From NCBI GenBank assembly GCA_964058845.1, contig CAXKVR010000799.1, positions 1 through 21,480 of the forward strand: 21,480 nucleotides of DNA. The letters are read 5' to 3'. Below the pieces are notes generated by a model. That model was not told the DNA's origin, searched no databases, and saw only the letters and a program-made list of their open reading frames with translations. Both the position numbers and the translations under genes were made by a program. Below are positions 1 to 8,174 of this stretch, one piece after another. Source of the stretch: Carex sylvatica. Lineage: Eukaryota > Streptophyta > Magnoliopsida > Poales > Cyperaceae. Position 1 is the stretch's first letter. Every line of letters starts with the position of its first letter.

Positions 1-1046
1 AGAACCCAAGAGGGCGGTAATTCTACCCCACGCGAAGAAGCAGAACGAAACTTGCTCAAAGCACCCTTGAGAAATCCCCCTTTTCTAGTTCCCAGATCAA
101 AAATAGAGATGCTATATGTAATTAATGAATTTCTTGAATCACCACTGGTGTCCGACCGTGCTGAATAGATGCAATTTCGCCTCAGCAAGCTGTTATCTCC
201 GACTTTGACTGAGAAGCAATGAAGATTGTCAACAAACAATGCACGGTCCCCAATATCATTGACCTCAATCCACTCCACCAATTCATCATTCAGATTGGCA
301 CGTCGAACCTTGTACTTCCAATATCTATCAGGATTAATATACATCCAGATGGATTTAACCAAAAGCAACAATTCCCCCGATGATACGAATAAGTGTGCCT
401 CAACATGACAATTCAAATAAGGAATCACAGTGACCTGCTCAAGCGTTTCACCATTCAAGACAACAATCTCGTGAGTGTAAGGATGAAGAATGTAAAATCT
501 ACCTTCATAGAAAGTGATGCTACTGGCCATGCGATGCTGCTGCGACTCGATCGAGGCCCAAGCCGCCTCATCAAACCAGCAGTAACATAGGTGCGGTGTT
601 GTGCTGCACTTGACCACAATCACCGAGTCAGAACGGTCCCAAATGAGGGTATCCGTCATCGCATAGGACAGTGACGAACATTGATCAGGAGAAGGGAGCC
701 CAATCGAAGCTCCGGTGAAGGGATTAATTAAAGAAAAGGTGACGTGACAGTTTCGGGCTCTTACAGAGAGGAACCAACCCGAGGAAGATCCGAAGAGGTT
801 ACAGTTGTCAGCGATGCTGGGGAGAGGGTTGGAGTAGACGCGGTCTTCGGAAAGGGAATACAAATGGGTGGAGGAGGTGGAAGGGAAGGCTAGCCAGGGG
901 AGCTGCGGAGGGAGGCAGAGGGAGGAGGATTGGAAGGAAGAACGCCAATGGGAGCAGACAGAGCGGAGACGGAGATGGTCGGTCAATTCCGTAAGGTTTC
1001 CGGCGATCGCGATTACCAGTTCGGATGGCAGATCTGACCAACCCAT
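1..1046 (-). CDS. F-box protein with DUF295 domain, SKIP23-like, cut off at the left window edge
   Basis: The frame opens with ATG at 1046-1044 and stays open for 348 codons to base 1, with no stop seen. The N-terminus (residues about 2-38, WSDLPSELVIAIAGNLTEL followed by LRLRSVCSHWRSSF) is an F-box, which in this family docks to SKP1/ASK in SCF ubiquitin ligases. The remainder matches the DUF295 region of SKIP23-like proteins: NPFTGA around residue 130, then WIEVNDIGDRALFVDNLHCF and a following RNCIYSA block. The last visible residues, ELPPSWVL, resemble the usual family ending (PPP-W-hydrophobic), so probably only a few codons are missing. No intron is needed. The start is chosen because the F-box begins at residue 2-3 of this ATG. 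The substrate is unknown. Family assignment is strong; exact orthology is not claimed. Confidence 0.88.
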   Translation of the reverse strand, partial: MGWSDLPSELVIAIAGNLTELTDHLRLRSVCSHWRSSFQSSSLCLPPQLPWLAFPSTSSTHLYSLSEDRVYSNPLPSIADNCNLFGSSSGWFLSVRARNCHVTFSLINPFTGASIGLPSPDQCSSLSYAMTDTLIWDRSDSVIVVKCSTTPHLCYCWFDEAAWASIESQQHRMASSITFYEGRFYILHPYTHEIVVLNGETLEQVTVIPYLNCHVEAHLFVSSGELLLLVKSIWMYINPDRYWKYKVRRANLNDELVEWIEVNDIGDRALFVDNLHCFSVKVGDNSLLRRNCIYSARSDTSGDSRNSLITYSISIFDLGTRKGGFLKGALSKFRSASSRGVELPPSWV

Positions 1047-1300
1047 TTGTTTGTCAATAATTGTTACGGCCAACTGATTCTGATTTTAATACGCGGAATA
1101 GAGGGTGACCTGTCTTTCGATAAGGGGAATTCCAATCTGCTGCTATTCTATTCTAATGAGAATAGCAGCATCGTACTATTTTTTTTTTTCTCTCTCTCTT
1201 TTCTCTTTTCAAAGAAGAGAAAAGAGAAAGAAGATCAGATCACGCGGAAGAGAAAGTAAGTGGAGAGAAATCGAATCTCATTCTTAAGAAGAGAATTTGA
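1047..1300 (-). promoter_or_regulatory. Presumed leader/promoter of the F-box gene, with pyrimidine/purine tracts
   Basis: This is the sequence immediately upstream of the F-box ATG. It contains a T-run followed by CT repeats at about 1181-1208, then a purine-rich mirror that can form an imperfect hairpin (CTCTTTTCTCTTTTC against GAAGAGAAAAGAGAAAG, about 1197-1231). CT-rich stretches are common in plant 5' leaders. No TATA box could be placed with confidence. Confidence 0.35.
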
Positions 1301-2845
1301 AATTTATTGGTCTCTTGTCTGATTTTCGAGTTCTAAACTTCTGATCCGGTTTTTTCTCCGAAGGATCTTTTTTTATTTTACTTTTGTATTAATTAAGATA
1401 TTTAAGAGTGAGAGTTATAAAAGAGTAAAATTGGTATTTAGAGAAAAAAAAAAATCTCTCTTACTACTCAATTTTGTAATAATTGATCTAAAAATGGCAT
1501 TTCTCATAATATATTAGTGTTTTCACATGCAAAATGTAATACTTATTTATTTCAAGACTCACATATTTTATCTGCATTTGCAAATTGAATAACAACTAAG
1601 TTAAAAGAAATTAGCATCATCCTGTTCAACTTCTGATCATAAAATATATAAATAATTATATTTGTGAGGTTATATTTTTCTTATATAAATATATCAAATT
1701 AATTTCAGTTTCTCTCTCTGCTTTTTTCACATAATGCATATGTTTCTATTGTTTTATGTAGTTTTTCACGTAGTTAATTGGATTTGATAAGGGAACAGGG
1801 CGGATCCGTCAGGGGACAAATAAAATTGTAAATTGAGTTTAAATAGCTAACTGAATTAAAATTTATTAGCTAATCGAATATTAGATTAAAAAAAAAACAA
1901 TGCACCGACTTATAATTTTTAATACTCCAGCTTATCATTTTCAATGCTCTAACTTCTAATTCTAATTATAGAATATAAAAAATATTCTAATTTTAATCTG
2001 AAATTTAACTCAAATTATAGGATCCCAGGATATTTTTCGTAATAGAAACGAGGCCGGAGTACTATTTTTATGAGAAAAGGAAGTTCCAAATTTTTCAAGA
2101 GCACTAATCATTTTTTTCTAAAATAAACTGAAATAAAATGATCCCGTTGGCAGAGAATTTATGATAGCGGGATGCAGAAAATACATCTCAACAATTTCGG
2201 TTGCATATTGATTCCATGCAAAAAGTATGTAATGTGCTTCTTTTAAATTAATTCCATATAGTCTTACATTGAAATGGAGTATATATTTGCATACTTCACT
2301 TAATGAACTTTGCTCAATTCATTCTAGTTTTCAAAATCCAAATTAGAAAAGTAACAGTATTTGAAAAATAATTATTTAGTTATGTTCATTCAAATTATAT
2401 TATGAGATATTGGTGGACAATCAAAGGAAAATAGGACTATCAAACGACATACTGTTTATAAAACTTTAATTTTATTAATGGATATTACTAACTTGTCTCA
2501 GGTAGGTAGTATTATAATTTTATCGGAGAAAAATACATTGAAGGAGAAACACAGTACCTAAAATTCAGAGGAAGAACTATATCATGAATCAGAGAGATCA
2601 AACCTATCTAAATACCTCTGACTCTAGTACTCACACTTAATTCATCTTATGCTACCTCCTTTGCTATTCCTTAGATCTCTCTTATGATATGCTGATAACA
2701 TTATTGTTTTTTTTTTTTTTTTCTGTATGATATATGCTACTTAGTTTTAATATTATATCATTTAGATATCTCTGAATTGTTTCACAACTTATGAGATCTT
2801 TTGTTTGTATGCTTAGCTATATGCCATTTCCTTGTAGTTGTAGGC
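1301..2845. other. AT-rich intergenic DNA with repeat debris
   Basis: No coding frame with recognisable content was found on either strand. The part at about 2160-2455 belongs to a diverged repeat also seen at 9236-9445 and 9740-9890. A 16-base T run lies at 2707-2722. Nothing else is identified. Confidence 0.6.
2160..2455. repeat. Dispersed repeat family, copy A
   Basis: The blocks GATGCAGAAAATACATCTC, CAATTTCGGT, ATTGATTCCATGCA, AGATATTGGTGGACAATCAA and GGACTATCAAACGA recur in the same order, with mismatches and gaps, in the two copies at 9.2-9.9 kb. The family is not identified. Confidence 0.55.
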
Positions 2846-2854
2846 AATATTTTG
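2846..2854 (+). repeat. 9-bp target site duplication, left copy (AATATTTTG)
   Basis: This is identical to 8166-8174 and abuts the outer end of the 2855-8165 element. Nine bases is the target duplication length typical of Mutator-superfamily transposons. Confidence 0.7.
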
Positions 2855-3215
2855 CCAAATTTTTTTATTAATATTCTGAAAAATAAAGAAAATATCAAAT
2901 TTATCCTTTGAAAAAAATTAAAATGCCTTGACTGCTCAAACGCGGGCGGTTAGCTTTTTCTACCAAACTGCCCTGCATTGGAGAGGTCAACTTCTTTTTT
3001 ATTTTTTACCGAACCGCCCATGAGTGGGGCGGTCAGCTACAATATTTTTTTTATTTAATTAATTTTTTAGAGTTTTAGTTTTCTTGTTTAGGATGTATGT
3101 CAAAAAATAAGACAACTCAATTATCTTTTTGACATACACCAAAGACAAGAAAACTAAAAAAAAATGTAAGGGCAGATTTGATATTTTCTTTATTTTTTAG
3201 GGTATTAATAAAAAA
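2855..3215 (+). repeat. Left terminal inverted repeat / MITE-like end of the MULE
   Basis: The outer AAAGAAAATATCAAAT is mirrored at the inner side by ATTTGATATTTTCTTTAT (about 3175-3192). A further internal palindrome pairs AGTTTTCTTGTTTAGGATG with its complement at about 3078-3160 (GACATACACC, AGACAAGAAAACT). The piece can therefore fold on itself and could be a solo MITE. Its possible inner duplication (AATATATAG) matches the left flank at only 7 of 9 bases. Confidence 0.6.
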
Positions 3216-3659
3216 TTAGAAATATATAGCTCATATATTTCAACTGTTATAATTACATATGTCAATTTCTTTCTTATATTCATTTTGTATATTGTCAATG
3301 TTTGAATTTCGGTCTTAATTTTACCAAAGAAAATATATATCCGAGTTTGTATCATGTTAGTTGCTTTAATTTTTAATTCAAATTTCAACTGTTTATAACT
3401 ATCAAGTCATTGAGAAAACTGGATAGATTCTTACAAAAATTAACCAAGCTGTTGCGTAAAGTTACAGCCATAATAATCATATTTTAGATCGCAGCAAAAT
3501 ATTCAAAATATATAAAATTTCTGTATGTTTAATTTGTTTACCCTACTTTGAGTAGCTATCTTTTAATCATCTTATTTGAAATATAATAAATCTTAATTTT
3601 GTGCATTAATATTTTATAGACTGTATATATAGGTCTAATGCGACGTTCTTTAAATTAAA
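3216..3659. other. AT-rich stretch between the MULE end and the Helitron 3' terminus
   Basis: No gene, exon or clear repeat is recognised. It is probably MULE interior, or host DNA if the two MULE ends are separate MITEs. Confidence 0.5.
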
Positions 3660-3918
3660 CTAGTATCGTGCCCGTACGTTGCGACGAGAACATATTATAA
3701 GAGAAAAAAAAATTCATACAAAATAATATATTTCATAAAATAAAGACCAATAAAATGAATTTTCAACAAATCCTATATGTCAATAGATACAAAACTCTTA
3801 ACAGTTAACATAGATACTTTCATTGTAGAATTTCTTGTGAATTAAGCTACAGTTTACTTAAGATGAAAATGTGTGTAGCTTTTTTTCCATTTGCAAAGAA
3901 CATAATCACTATTGTGAG

Positions 3919-4046
3919 TCAATTCAACAATCTCGAAGGTGTTGATTATTACTACAATTTATTTGGTTTCATTTGAAAGAAATCAATTCAACAATCTCGA
4001 AGGTGTTGATTATTACTACAATTTATTTGGTTTTATTTGAAAGAAG
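3919..4046 (+). repeat. 64-bp direct tandem duplication, two copies
   Basis: Units 3919-3982 and 3983-4046 start with TCAATTCAACAATCTCGAAG and differ at only two positions (C3970/T4034 and the last base). The near identity indicates a recent duplication. Confidence 0.9.
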
Positions 4047-4149
4047 CCCGTAGGTGTAATATATTAATTAAAAAGGTCTAAGAATTACATCAAATTAATT
4101 CAAAAACTTTTCTAATTTATAAAAAAACGTAAAAAAAATCACCTATCTA

Positions 4150-4500
4150 TCCGCTCCTTTCCATTTTGTAAAAAGTGAATAGATAAGGGTTCTAACTGCA
4201 ATTTTCTCTCTAACTCTCTGACAACTTCTTCTCTTACCAGAAAGTGCCCTGTTGTGCATGTTTCATCGCCAAACACTCAATTTTCTTACCAGCAACTGCT
4301 ATGCCGCCTGTGTGAACTTCTAAGAGGTTTGTTTATCTCTCAATTAGAAAATCTCCTGGGTCTAGTGCCCTCCTGATTTGCTCTCCTTCTTCTTGCCTGG
4401 TTTTCTAACTGGTGTGGTGCAGTCAGTACTTCTCTTGTGGCAAATCTGACTGTGATTCAATCTTCCAGAATTTGAAGCTTAGCTACTTCTAAAGCATGAG
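4150..4500. other. Less AT-rich, exon-like block of unknown origin inside the Helitron
   Basis: Base composition is more gene-like than the surroundings, with possible splice motifs, for example CTTACCAG on the plus strand and CTGGTAAGA on the minus strand, near 4235 and 4290. All frames are interrupted and no protein family was recognised. It may be a further captured fragment or a 3'UTR. Confidence 0.3.
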
Positions 4501-4876
4501 ACTCAAATGTTGAATCTAAAATTGAACACAGTACAAGAAAGCATTATATAATATAAGATTTCATACATAGTTCGACGAATCTGGCATACTGCACAAAGAT
4601 ATAACTACCAACAGTGAAAAGTTCAAACTATCCATTTAAATTGCCTAAAAATCCTAGGAATATAATCATGTTTAATAGATATATTGCATATGCTTCACAA
4701 TACATAGGAAGTAGCATGTATAAACCATGAAATATTAAGAAACTTACAAAATCTTTTGAAACATTTTAGAACTGTGGTATAAAGGAAATGAACCATCCAT
4801 TATTCATGGTGCATGTATGAATTAGAAGACATAATTCTTGTATGGCAGAGGTATACTTAAGTCAAGGATAACTAAC

Positions 4877-4960
4877 ATTCTTCAAGCATGCATGGCCTTG
4901 TTGAAGACCAACACCATCACCGACCCAAATGAAGATAACAGATGGAGTATCAGCTATAGC
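4877..4960 (-). pseudogene. Captured exon fragment of MTB / METTL14-type m6A methyltransferase subunit
   Basis: After a good 3' splice site (TTTTTCTTAG) the minus strand reads [20 protein letters not shown] followed by QGHACLK. This closely matches the plant METTL14 homologue, where the conserved text is ADTPSFIFLWVGDGVGLEQG-x-x-CLKKWG. The intact protein partners MTA in the mRNA N6-adenosine methyltransferase complex. Here the homology stops after CLK, where the KWGFRRCEDICW block should follow; a stop codon appears soon after. Only about 28 codons are present. It is a fragment without function of its own. Match strength is from memory of the family, not a search. Confidence 0.75.
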
Positions 4961-4997
4961 CTAAGAAAAACAAAGAAAAACCCAGTGAGAAATGAAA

Positions 4998-5065
4998 AAA
5001 TTACGCACAACCAGTCACACACATTGTGCTTTTTCATATACTTCTTTGTCAAGTACTTCAAGTAC
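4998..5065 (-). pseudogene. Captured fragment of 60S ribosomal protein eL22
   Basis: The minus strand reads [19 protein letters not shown] then CVI, preceded by an AG that could be a 3' splice site. The conserved eL22 C-terminal segment is [23 protein letters not shown], so nearly every residue is kept, with Leu to Met and two Arg to Cys changes. The next eL22 residues (around NKDRN and YELRYFNIAENE) are absent; the sequence runs into the T-rich tract before the MTB fragment. It is about 23 codons out of a protein of roughly 125. The two Arg to Cys changes look like CpG decay. Confidence 0.85.
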
Positions 5066-5590
5066 CTGTTAGTTACATTTAATATCATATATCCAGTCAG
5101 AACATTAGAAAACAAAGGTTATAGAGAATTTACTCCAATGAAATATTTAAAAAGTTTCGGTCTTGAGTCATAAAAATCGGCCAAAATGATCAAATTGCAC
5201 AATCAGTCATACATATCATACATCGCATTTATGACGTTGTAAACAAAAAGTAAAGAGGAAAAAAATGGAGTTTCATTGACATGTATTATTTGGAAAAAGG
5301 AATTCCTTTTATCTCACATGTATTATTTTTTAAGAAGATTATTGTACCAATTAGTTTGTTTACCAGTATCAACTCTATACCAACTACCAACCATAAGTAG
5401 TAAAGTATCAACAATTTCGAATAATATAACAACACATAAATGGACAAATTGATAACCAGATAAAGTAAGCCTAATTAAATCTTTTTCAGTATTTTTACAG
5501 TGTGAAAATCAGAAATGCCAAATTCAGTTGAGAATCACTCTCTCATATTCAATAAAAGAAACAAAAAGGAGAAGACAAAAAACTGACAAC

Positions 5591-5662
5591 CTATTTCAGT
5601 CCCTTCAACAGAAATAGCGAAATCATACGAGGAGGATGTGACAGTCAATTGAACTGTATCAC
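5591..5662 (-). other. Exon-like block of unknown source, phase-compatible with its neighbour
   Basis: It has a good 3' splice site (TTTTAATTCTGCAG) upstream and GGTTGTC as a possible donor after AAATAG. In phase with the upstream VEN4-derived exon it would read DTVQLTVTSSSYDFAISVEG then TEI. This is not the next VEN4 exon, which should start with the HD-motif segment. The family is not recognised. It is 72 nt, a multiple of three. Confidence 0.4.
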
Positions 5663-5935
5663 CTGCAGAATTAAAATAACTATTTTCTTAATAGACATTT
5701 CTTATAATAACCTTAAATGATAGACCTTACATGTTGCTCTTTTTACCTCTCATGTTTCTCTTATCTTGCGAAGAGCATAATCAACTCATGCATATATTGT
5801 ACTTCTCTGCATAAAGTTGAAAAGTCAACAGTTAAAATTCCAAGTTCAGTCATTTTATAGCAACCCAAACATATAGCTTAGGAGTCAGCAACTATACTCG
5901 CAACTTAGAAATCAATTTAATATGCATTATGATAC

Positions 5936-5987
5936 CTGCCAATTTAACTGTTTGCATGCCAAAGTTATCGATATCTAGCTCAGCGCC
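5936..5987 (-). pseudogene. Captured VEN4/SAMHD1-type dNTPase exon (second piece)
   Basis: This 52-nt exon lies between TTGCATTTTTCAG and GTATCATA and encodes GAELDIDNFGMQTVKLAG. It matches the segment of plant SAMHD1-like proteins (VEN4) that directly follows the LGVYWLAG region and precedes the HD dyad (LLHDVGHGPFSHMFE). Order and spacing to the exon at 6072-6177 are as expected for a genomic, intron-containing capture. The HD exon itself is missing. Confidence 0.75.
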
Positions 5988-6071
5988 CTGAAAAATGCAA
6001 ATGTTATTGCTTAACCATAGTTAATCCATCACTAATACACAAAAATACTATTATTTCACACACACACATAC

Positions 6072-6177
6072 CTGACACTTCTTAAGATAATATAGATTTG
6101 AGGGCAAGCCAATAAACCCCTAAAGAATACTCAAATCGAGTATGTACTGCTCCAGGATACACCACATATGTCAGACC
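6072..6177 (-). pseudogene. Captured VEN4/SAMHD1-type dNTPase exon (first piece), frameshifted
   Basis: After a 3' splice-like TCTCTTTATAG the strand reads [20 protein letters not shown] then VYWLA, a signature of SAMHD1/VEN4 HD-domain triphosphohydrolases. The family RFEHSLG motif has Tyr in place of His here; this His (H167 in human SAMHD1) binds the catalytic metal. After VYWLA the frame is broken by a small indel. In another frame LKKCQ leads to CAG|GTATGTG, a good donor that joins correctly to the next exon. It is therefore a broken fragment. The parent enzyme cleaves dNTPs to nucleoside and triphosphate. Confidence 0.85.
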
Positions 6178-6207
6178 TATAAAGAGAAGACGTTTTATCG
6201 TATGTGT

Positions 6208-6276
6208 GTGACCTGATAACGCTTTTAGCATCTTTACTTCCCTTCTTACATCTTCAATTGCTATAGCAGATGTCAT
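6208..6276 (-). pseudogene. Captured exon fragment of a CDPK-related kinase (CRK)
   Basis: Following a 3' splice site (TGTTGCAG) the strand reads [20 protein letters not shown] then SGH, 23 codons. CDPK-related kinases have [23 protein letters not shown] here, the alphaC region of the kinase domain just after the ATP-binding lysine. After GH the expected NLVQFYDAFED is replaced by about 31 bp leading straight into the VEN4 intron end, so this is a genomic fusion of two genes. The Met is internal to the parent protein, not a true start. Confidence 0.85.
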
Positions 6277-6759
6277 CTGCAACACATCAAATGATTAGAG
6301 AAAAATAATTTGAAACAATTTCTAATATTTTAACAATCATTTCAGAAAAAAAGAAAGTAAGAAACATTATCAGTTTGTTCTTTGTAAGGCATGGTCAGAA
6401 AGCAGCAAAGTCAGAGTTGAAAAACAAATATAAGTGCTAGAAATTAGGCTCAGAGATATCTCGAAAGAAATTCAAAGTGAACCAAAACACATTGAGACAA
6501 CAGGGGTTCAATTTTATTAGTTCAACATCAAAATGCTGAAAACAAAATACAAAAAGGAATAAAACTTGAACTGTCAAATCAATTTAATTTAGGAGTTTAA
6601 CAATAACACTATCAGTACTATTAAACTAAGTATGAAAGTTAATTTCAAATACCAATTTTCTAAATACATGAGTTCCCAGTTATCACAATCTCTTTATATA
6701 ACACCAAATTGGTACTAACTTATCAAAGAAGGGATTATAACAAAGGGACTGAATCTTAC

Positions 6760-6927
6760 CACAGGAGGAGGTGAATGAGAGCCAGATGAAGCGTCGGACG
6801 TCTTAGGAGAAGGTTTTATCACCTCGAGCTTCTTCAGGTGATGCCCTTTGACCCTCGAGATGCCCTTATCAGCGATAATAAGAGGCCAGCAAACACGACC
6901 TCCATCTAATTCCACATAGACACAATT
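6760..6927 (-). other. Exon-like block of unknown family, 56 codons, phase 0 on both sides
   Basis: It is bounded by AAATATTTCCAG and GTAAGATTC, both good plant splice sites. It reads NCVYVELDGGRVCWPLIIAD, then KGISRVKGHHLKKLEVIKPS, then a Ser/Pro-rich tail ending SHSPPPV. It is exactly 168 nt and open, and would splice in frame to the CRK fragment. I do not recognise the family. The VELDGGRVCWPL and basic GHHLKK segments should be easy to search. Confidence 0.5.
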
Positions 6928-7024
6928 CTGGAAATATTTAAATGCATAAAAATATAACAAATTCGTTTCAAATTCATTCTGTGATACCCAAATATATGGG
7001 GTGAGAGAGCGAGAGAGTAGTGAT

Positions 7025-7335
7025 ACCTAGGGGGGTCAACTCCTCTAATCAACAACAAGAAAGCAACAACAATTCAGAATCGAGAGAGAACAACGGCGAT
7101 TAGGTTTTTCTTCTCGTTGTGAAGAAGGGATCGGAATCGAGAGAGAACAACATCGTGGTGGTCTGATCCGAGAACAGCGGAGAAAGGAGAAAAGGTGTCG
7201 GGGAGGGAGAACAGTGGATCGGCGGAGTCCTATCTCCTCCTCTCTCGCTCGCTCTAGGGTTTTTTTCCTTTTTTTTGGAAGAAGGGGGCGGGGAAGGGAT
7301 CGGGGAGGGAGACGGAAAAAAAAATGTTGGGGAAA
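7025..7335 (-). promoter_or_regulatory. Captured 5'UTR / first-exon-like segment
   Basis: On the minus strand this CT-rich, GC-richer stretch starts near AAACCCTAGAGCGAGCGAGAG, a typical plant leader motif. It contains a repeated GTTGTTCTCTCTCGATT (two copies about 58 bp apart), and ends with CCTAG|GTATCA, a possible donor. Its composition differs sharply from the flanking AT-rich DNA. It lies at the 5' side of the Helitron cargo, where it could lead a chimeric transcript into the exon at 6760-6927. A 17-codon ATG frame (MLFSLDSDPFFTTRRKT) lies within it. Confidence 0.45.
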
Positions 7336-7611
7336 GAGGCGCAGATCCAGCGAAGAAAATTACAATTGTTGGATTTAATCTGCATGATTTTTGATTCAGA
7401 TCCAACGGTACAGAACAAAAATATTTGTGACAATATGTGTGACAATACGTGTGGCGGATGTAATTTTCACTAAATTTAGACTTTTACACAGAGAAAGAGT
7501 GTATTTAATTAAAAGAAGACAAATTATTTGTTTAGATGGCTCAGATTCAATCCGAAAAAACAGTATATCAGGACCATCTAGATATTAAGCTCCTTAATAA
7601 GGAGGGAGAGA

Positions 7612-7860
7612 TATTTGATATTTAATTTTACATAATAAGGAAGGCACTTGTGATATTTCTGTATAAGAGCTCATTTGATAATCATTGAAATAGCAAAAAC
7701 AATAAAATAGCGCCTTATTTCAACTGAAAATATTTGTCAAATGTAAATTAGATGGTAAACAAATTATCAGTCAATTCAAATATTTCTTAAATGATACTTA
7801 AAAATGAAAATAAATTTAGGACCAATAAAAAATCGAGTATTTGACAATCAAATCAGGGGG
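7612..7860. other. MULE interior between the Helitron 5' end and the right inverted repeat
   Basis: AT-rich, with no recognisable coding or RNA content. Confidence 0.4.
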
Positions 7861-7864
7861 TTTA

Positions 7865-8165
7865 GGAAAGTTTGTCAATGCTAACAATCTTTTTAGCATA
7901 CACCATAACCAAAAAAATAAAAATTCCACAAAATTATTTAGATGAAAATATTAAGATCTCTAAAAAAAAAAAAATTATAGCTGACCGCTCCGTTCCTGGG
8001 TTGTTTAATCAAAAAAAAAAAAGCTGACCTCCTCAACGCAAGGTGGTTTGGTAGAAAAAGTTGTCCGCCCCACGTTTGAGCAGTTAGGACATTTAAAAAG
8101 AAAAAGAAATTAGAGGGTAGATTTGATATTTTCTTTACTTTTTAGGACATTAATAAAAATGTTGG
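7865..8165 (-). repeat. Right terminal inverted repeat of the MULE
   Basis: Its reverse complement aligns with the left end: CTGCTCAAACGTGGGGCGG, TTTTTCTACCAAAC and GCTGACC-type blocks occur in the same order and spacing. The terminal segment reads GATATTTTCTTTACTTTTTA followed by GGACATTAATAAAAATGTTGG. It is more diverged at the inner side. Confidence 0.65.
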
Positions 8166-8174
8166 AATATTTTG
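8166..8174 (+). repeat. 9-bp target site duplication, right copy (AATATTTTG)
   Basis: Exact match to 2846-2854, directly after the GTTGG terminus. Confidence 0.7.

Larger units (their letters stand above)
3660..7611 (-). mobile_element. Helitron-like element carrying fragments of at least four genes
   Basis: Read on the minus strand, the 3' end is CTCGT-loop-ACGGG, then CACGATA, then CTAG ending at 3660. This is a 5-bp stem (one G-T pair) 11 nt from a CTAG terminus, the canonical Helitron 3' structure. The flanking base is A on the left (3659) and T on the right (7612), matching A/T target insertion without duplication. The proposed 5' end is TCTCTCCCTCCTTATTAAGG from 7611 downward; this end is less certain because only TC is conserved. 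Cargo: a leader-like segment, two unidentified exon-like blocks and fragments of CRK, VEN4/SAMHD1, eL22 and MTB genes, all on the minus strand and so directed toward the 3' end. No Rep/helicase frame is seen, so it would be non-autonomous. Confidence 0.55.
2855..8165. mobile_element. Non-autonomous Mutator-like (MULE) element, about 5.3 kb, hosting a nested Helitron-like element
   Basis: The outer ends are inverted relatives. The left begins CCAAATTTTTTTATTAAT and the right end, reverse complemented, begins CCAACATTTTTATTAAT; both continue through AAAGAAAATATCAAAT. Similarity runs inward for roughly 300 bp, including matching GC-rich blocks (CTGCTCAAACG, TTTTCTACCAAAC, GCTGACCG). An exact 9-bp direct repeat flanks the element. 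No transposase frame is present. If the inner element at 3660-7611 is removed, about 1.36 kb of MULE remains. Alternative: two separate inverted MITEs, because the left end (2855 to about 3215) also has its own inner inverted terminus. The perfect outer duplication favours one element. Confidence 0.65.

Noticed and set aside
808..1041. 77-codon minus-strand frame and overlapping plus frames in the F-box region
   Set aside because: Out of frame with the F-box/DUF295 reading frame that runs uninterrupted from 1046 to the edge.
4838..5173. 111-codon open frame on the plus strand
   Set aside because: It is antisense to the MTB and eL22 fragments, whose minus-strand translation matches known proteins. 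The plus frame has no recognisable content.
6276..6285. ATG of the CRK fragment as a true gene start
   Set aside because: In the kinase family this Met is internal, directly after an intron, and the rest of the kinase is missing.
7100..7405. 101-codon minus-strand frame rich in Pro/Ser
   Set aside because: Low-complexity translation of a CT-rich leader-like segment; no family and no conserved start.
3660..7611. Reading the multi-fragment region as one ordinary intact gene
   Set aside because: The fragments come from four unrelated protein families, each truncated inside its conserved domain, with stops and a frameshift.
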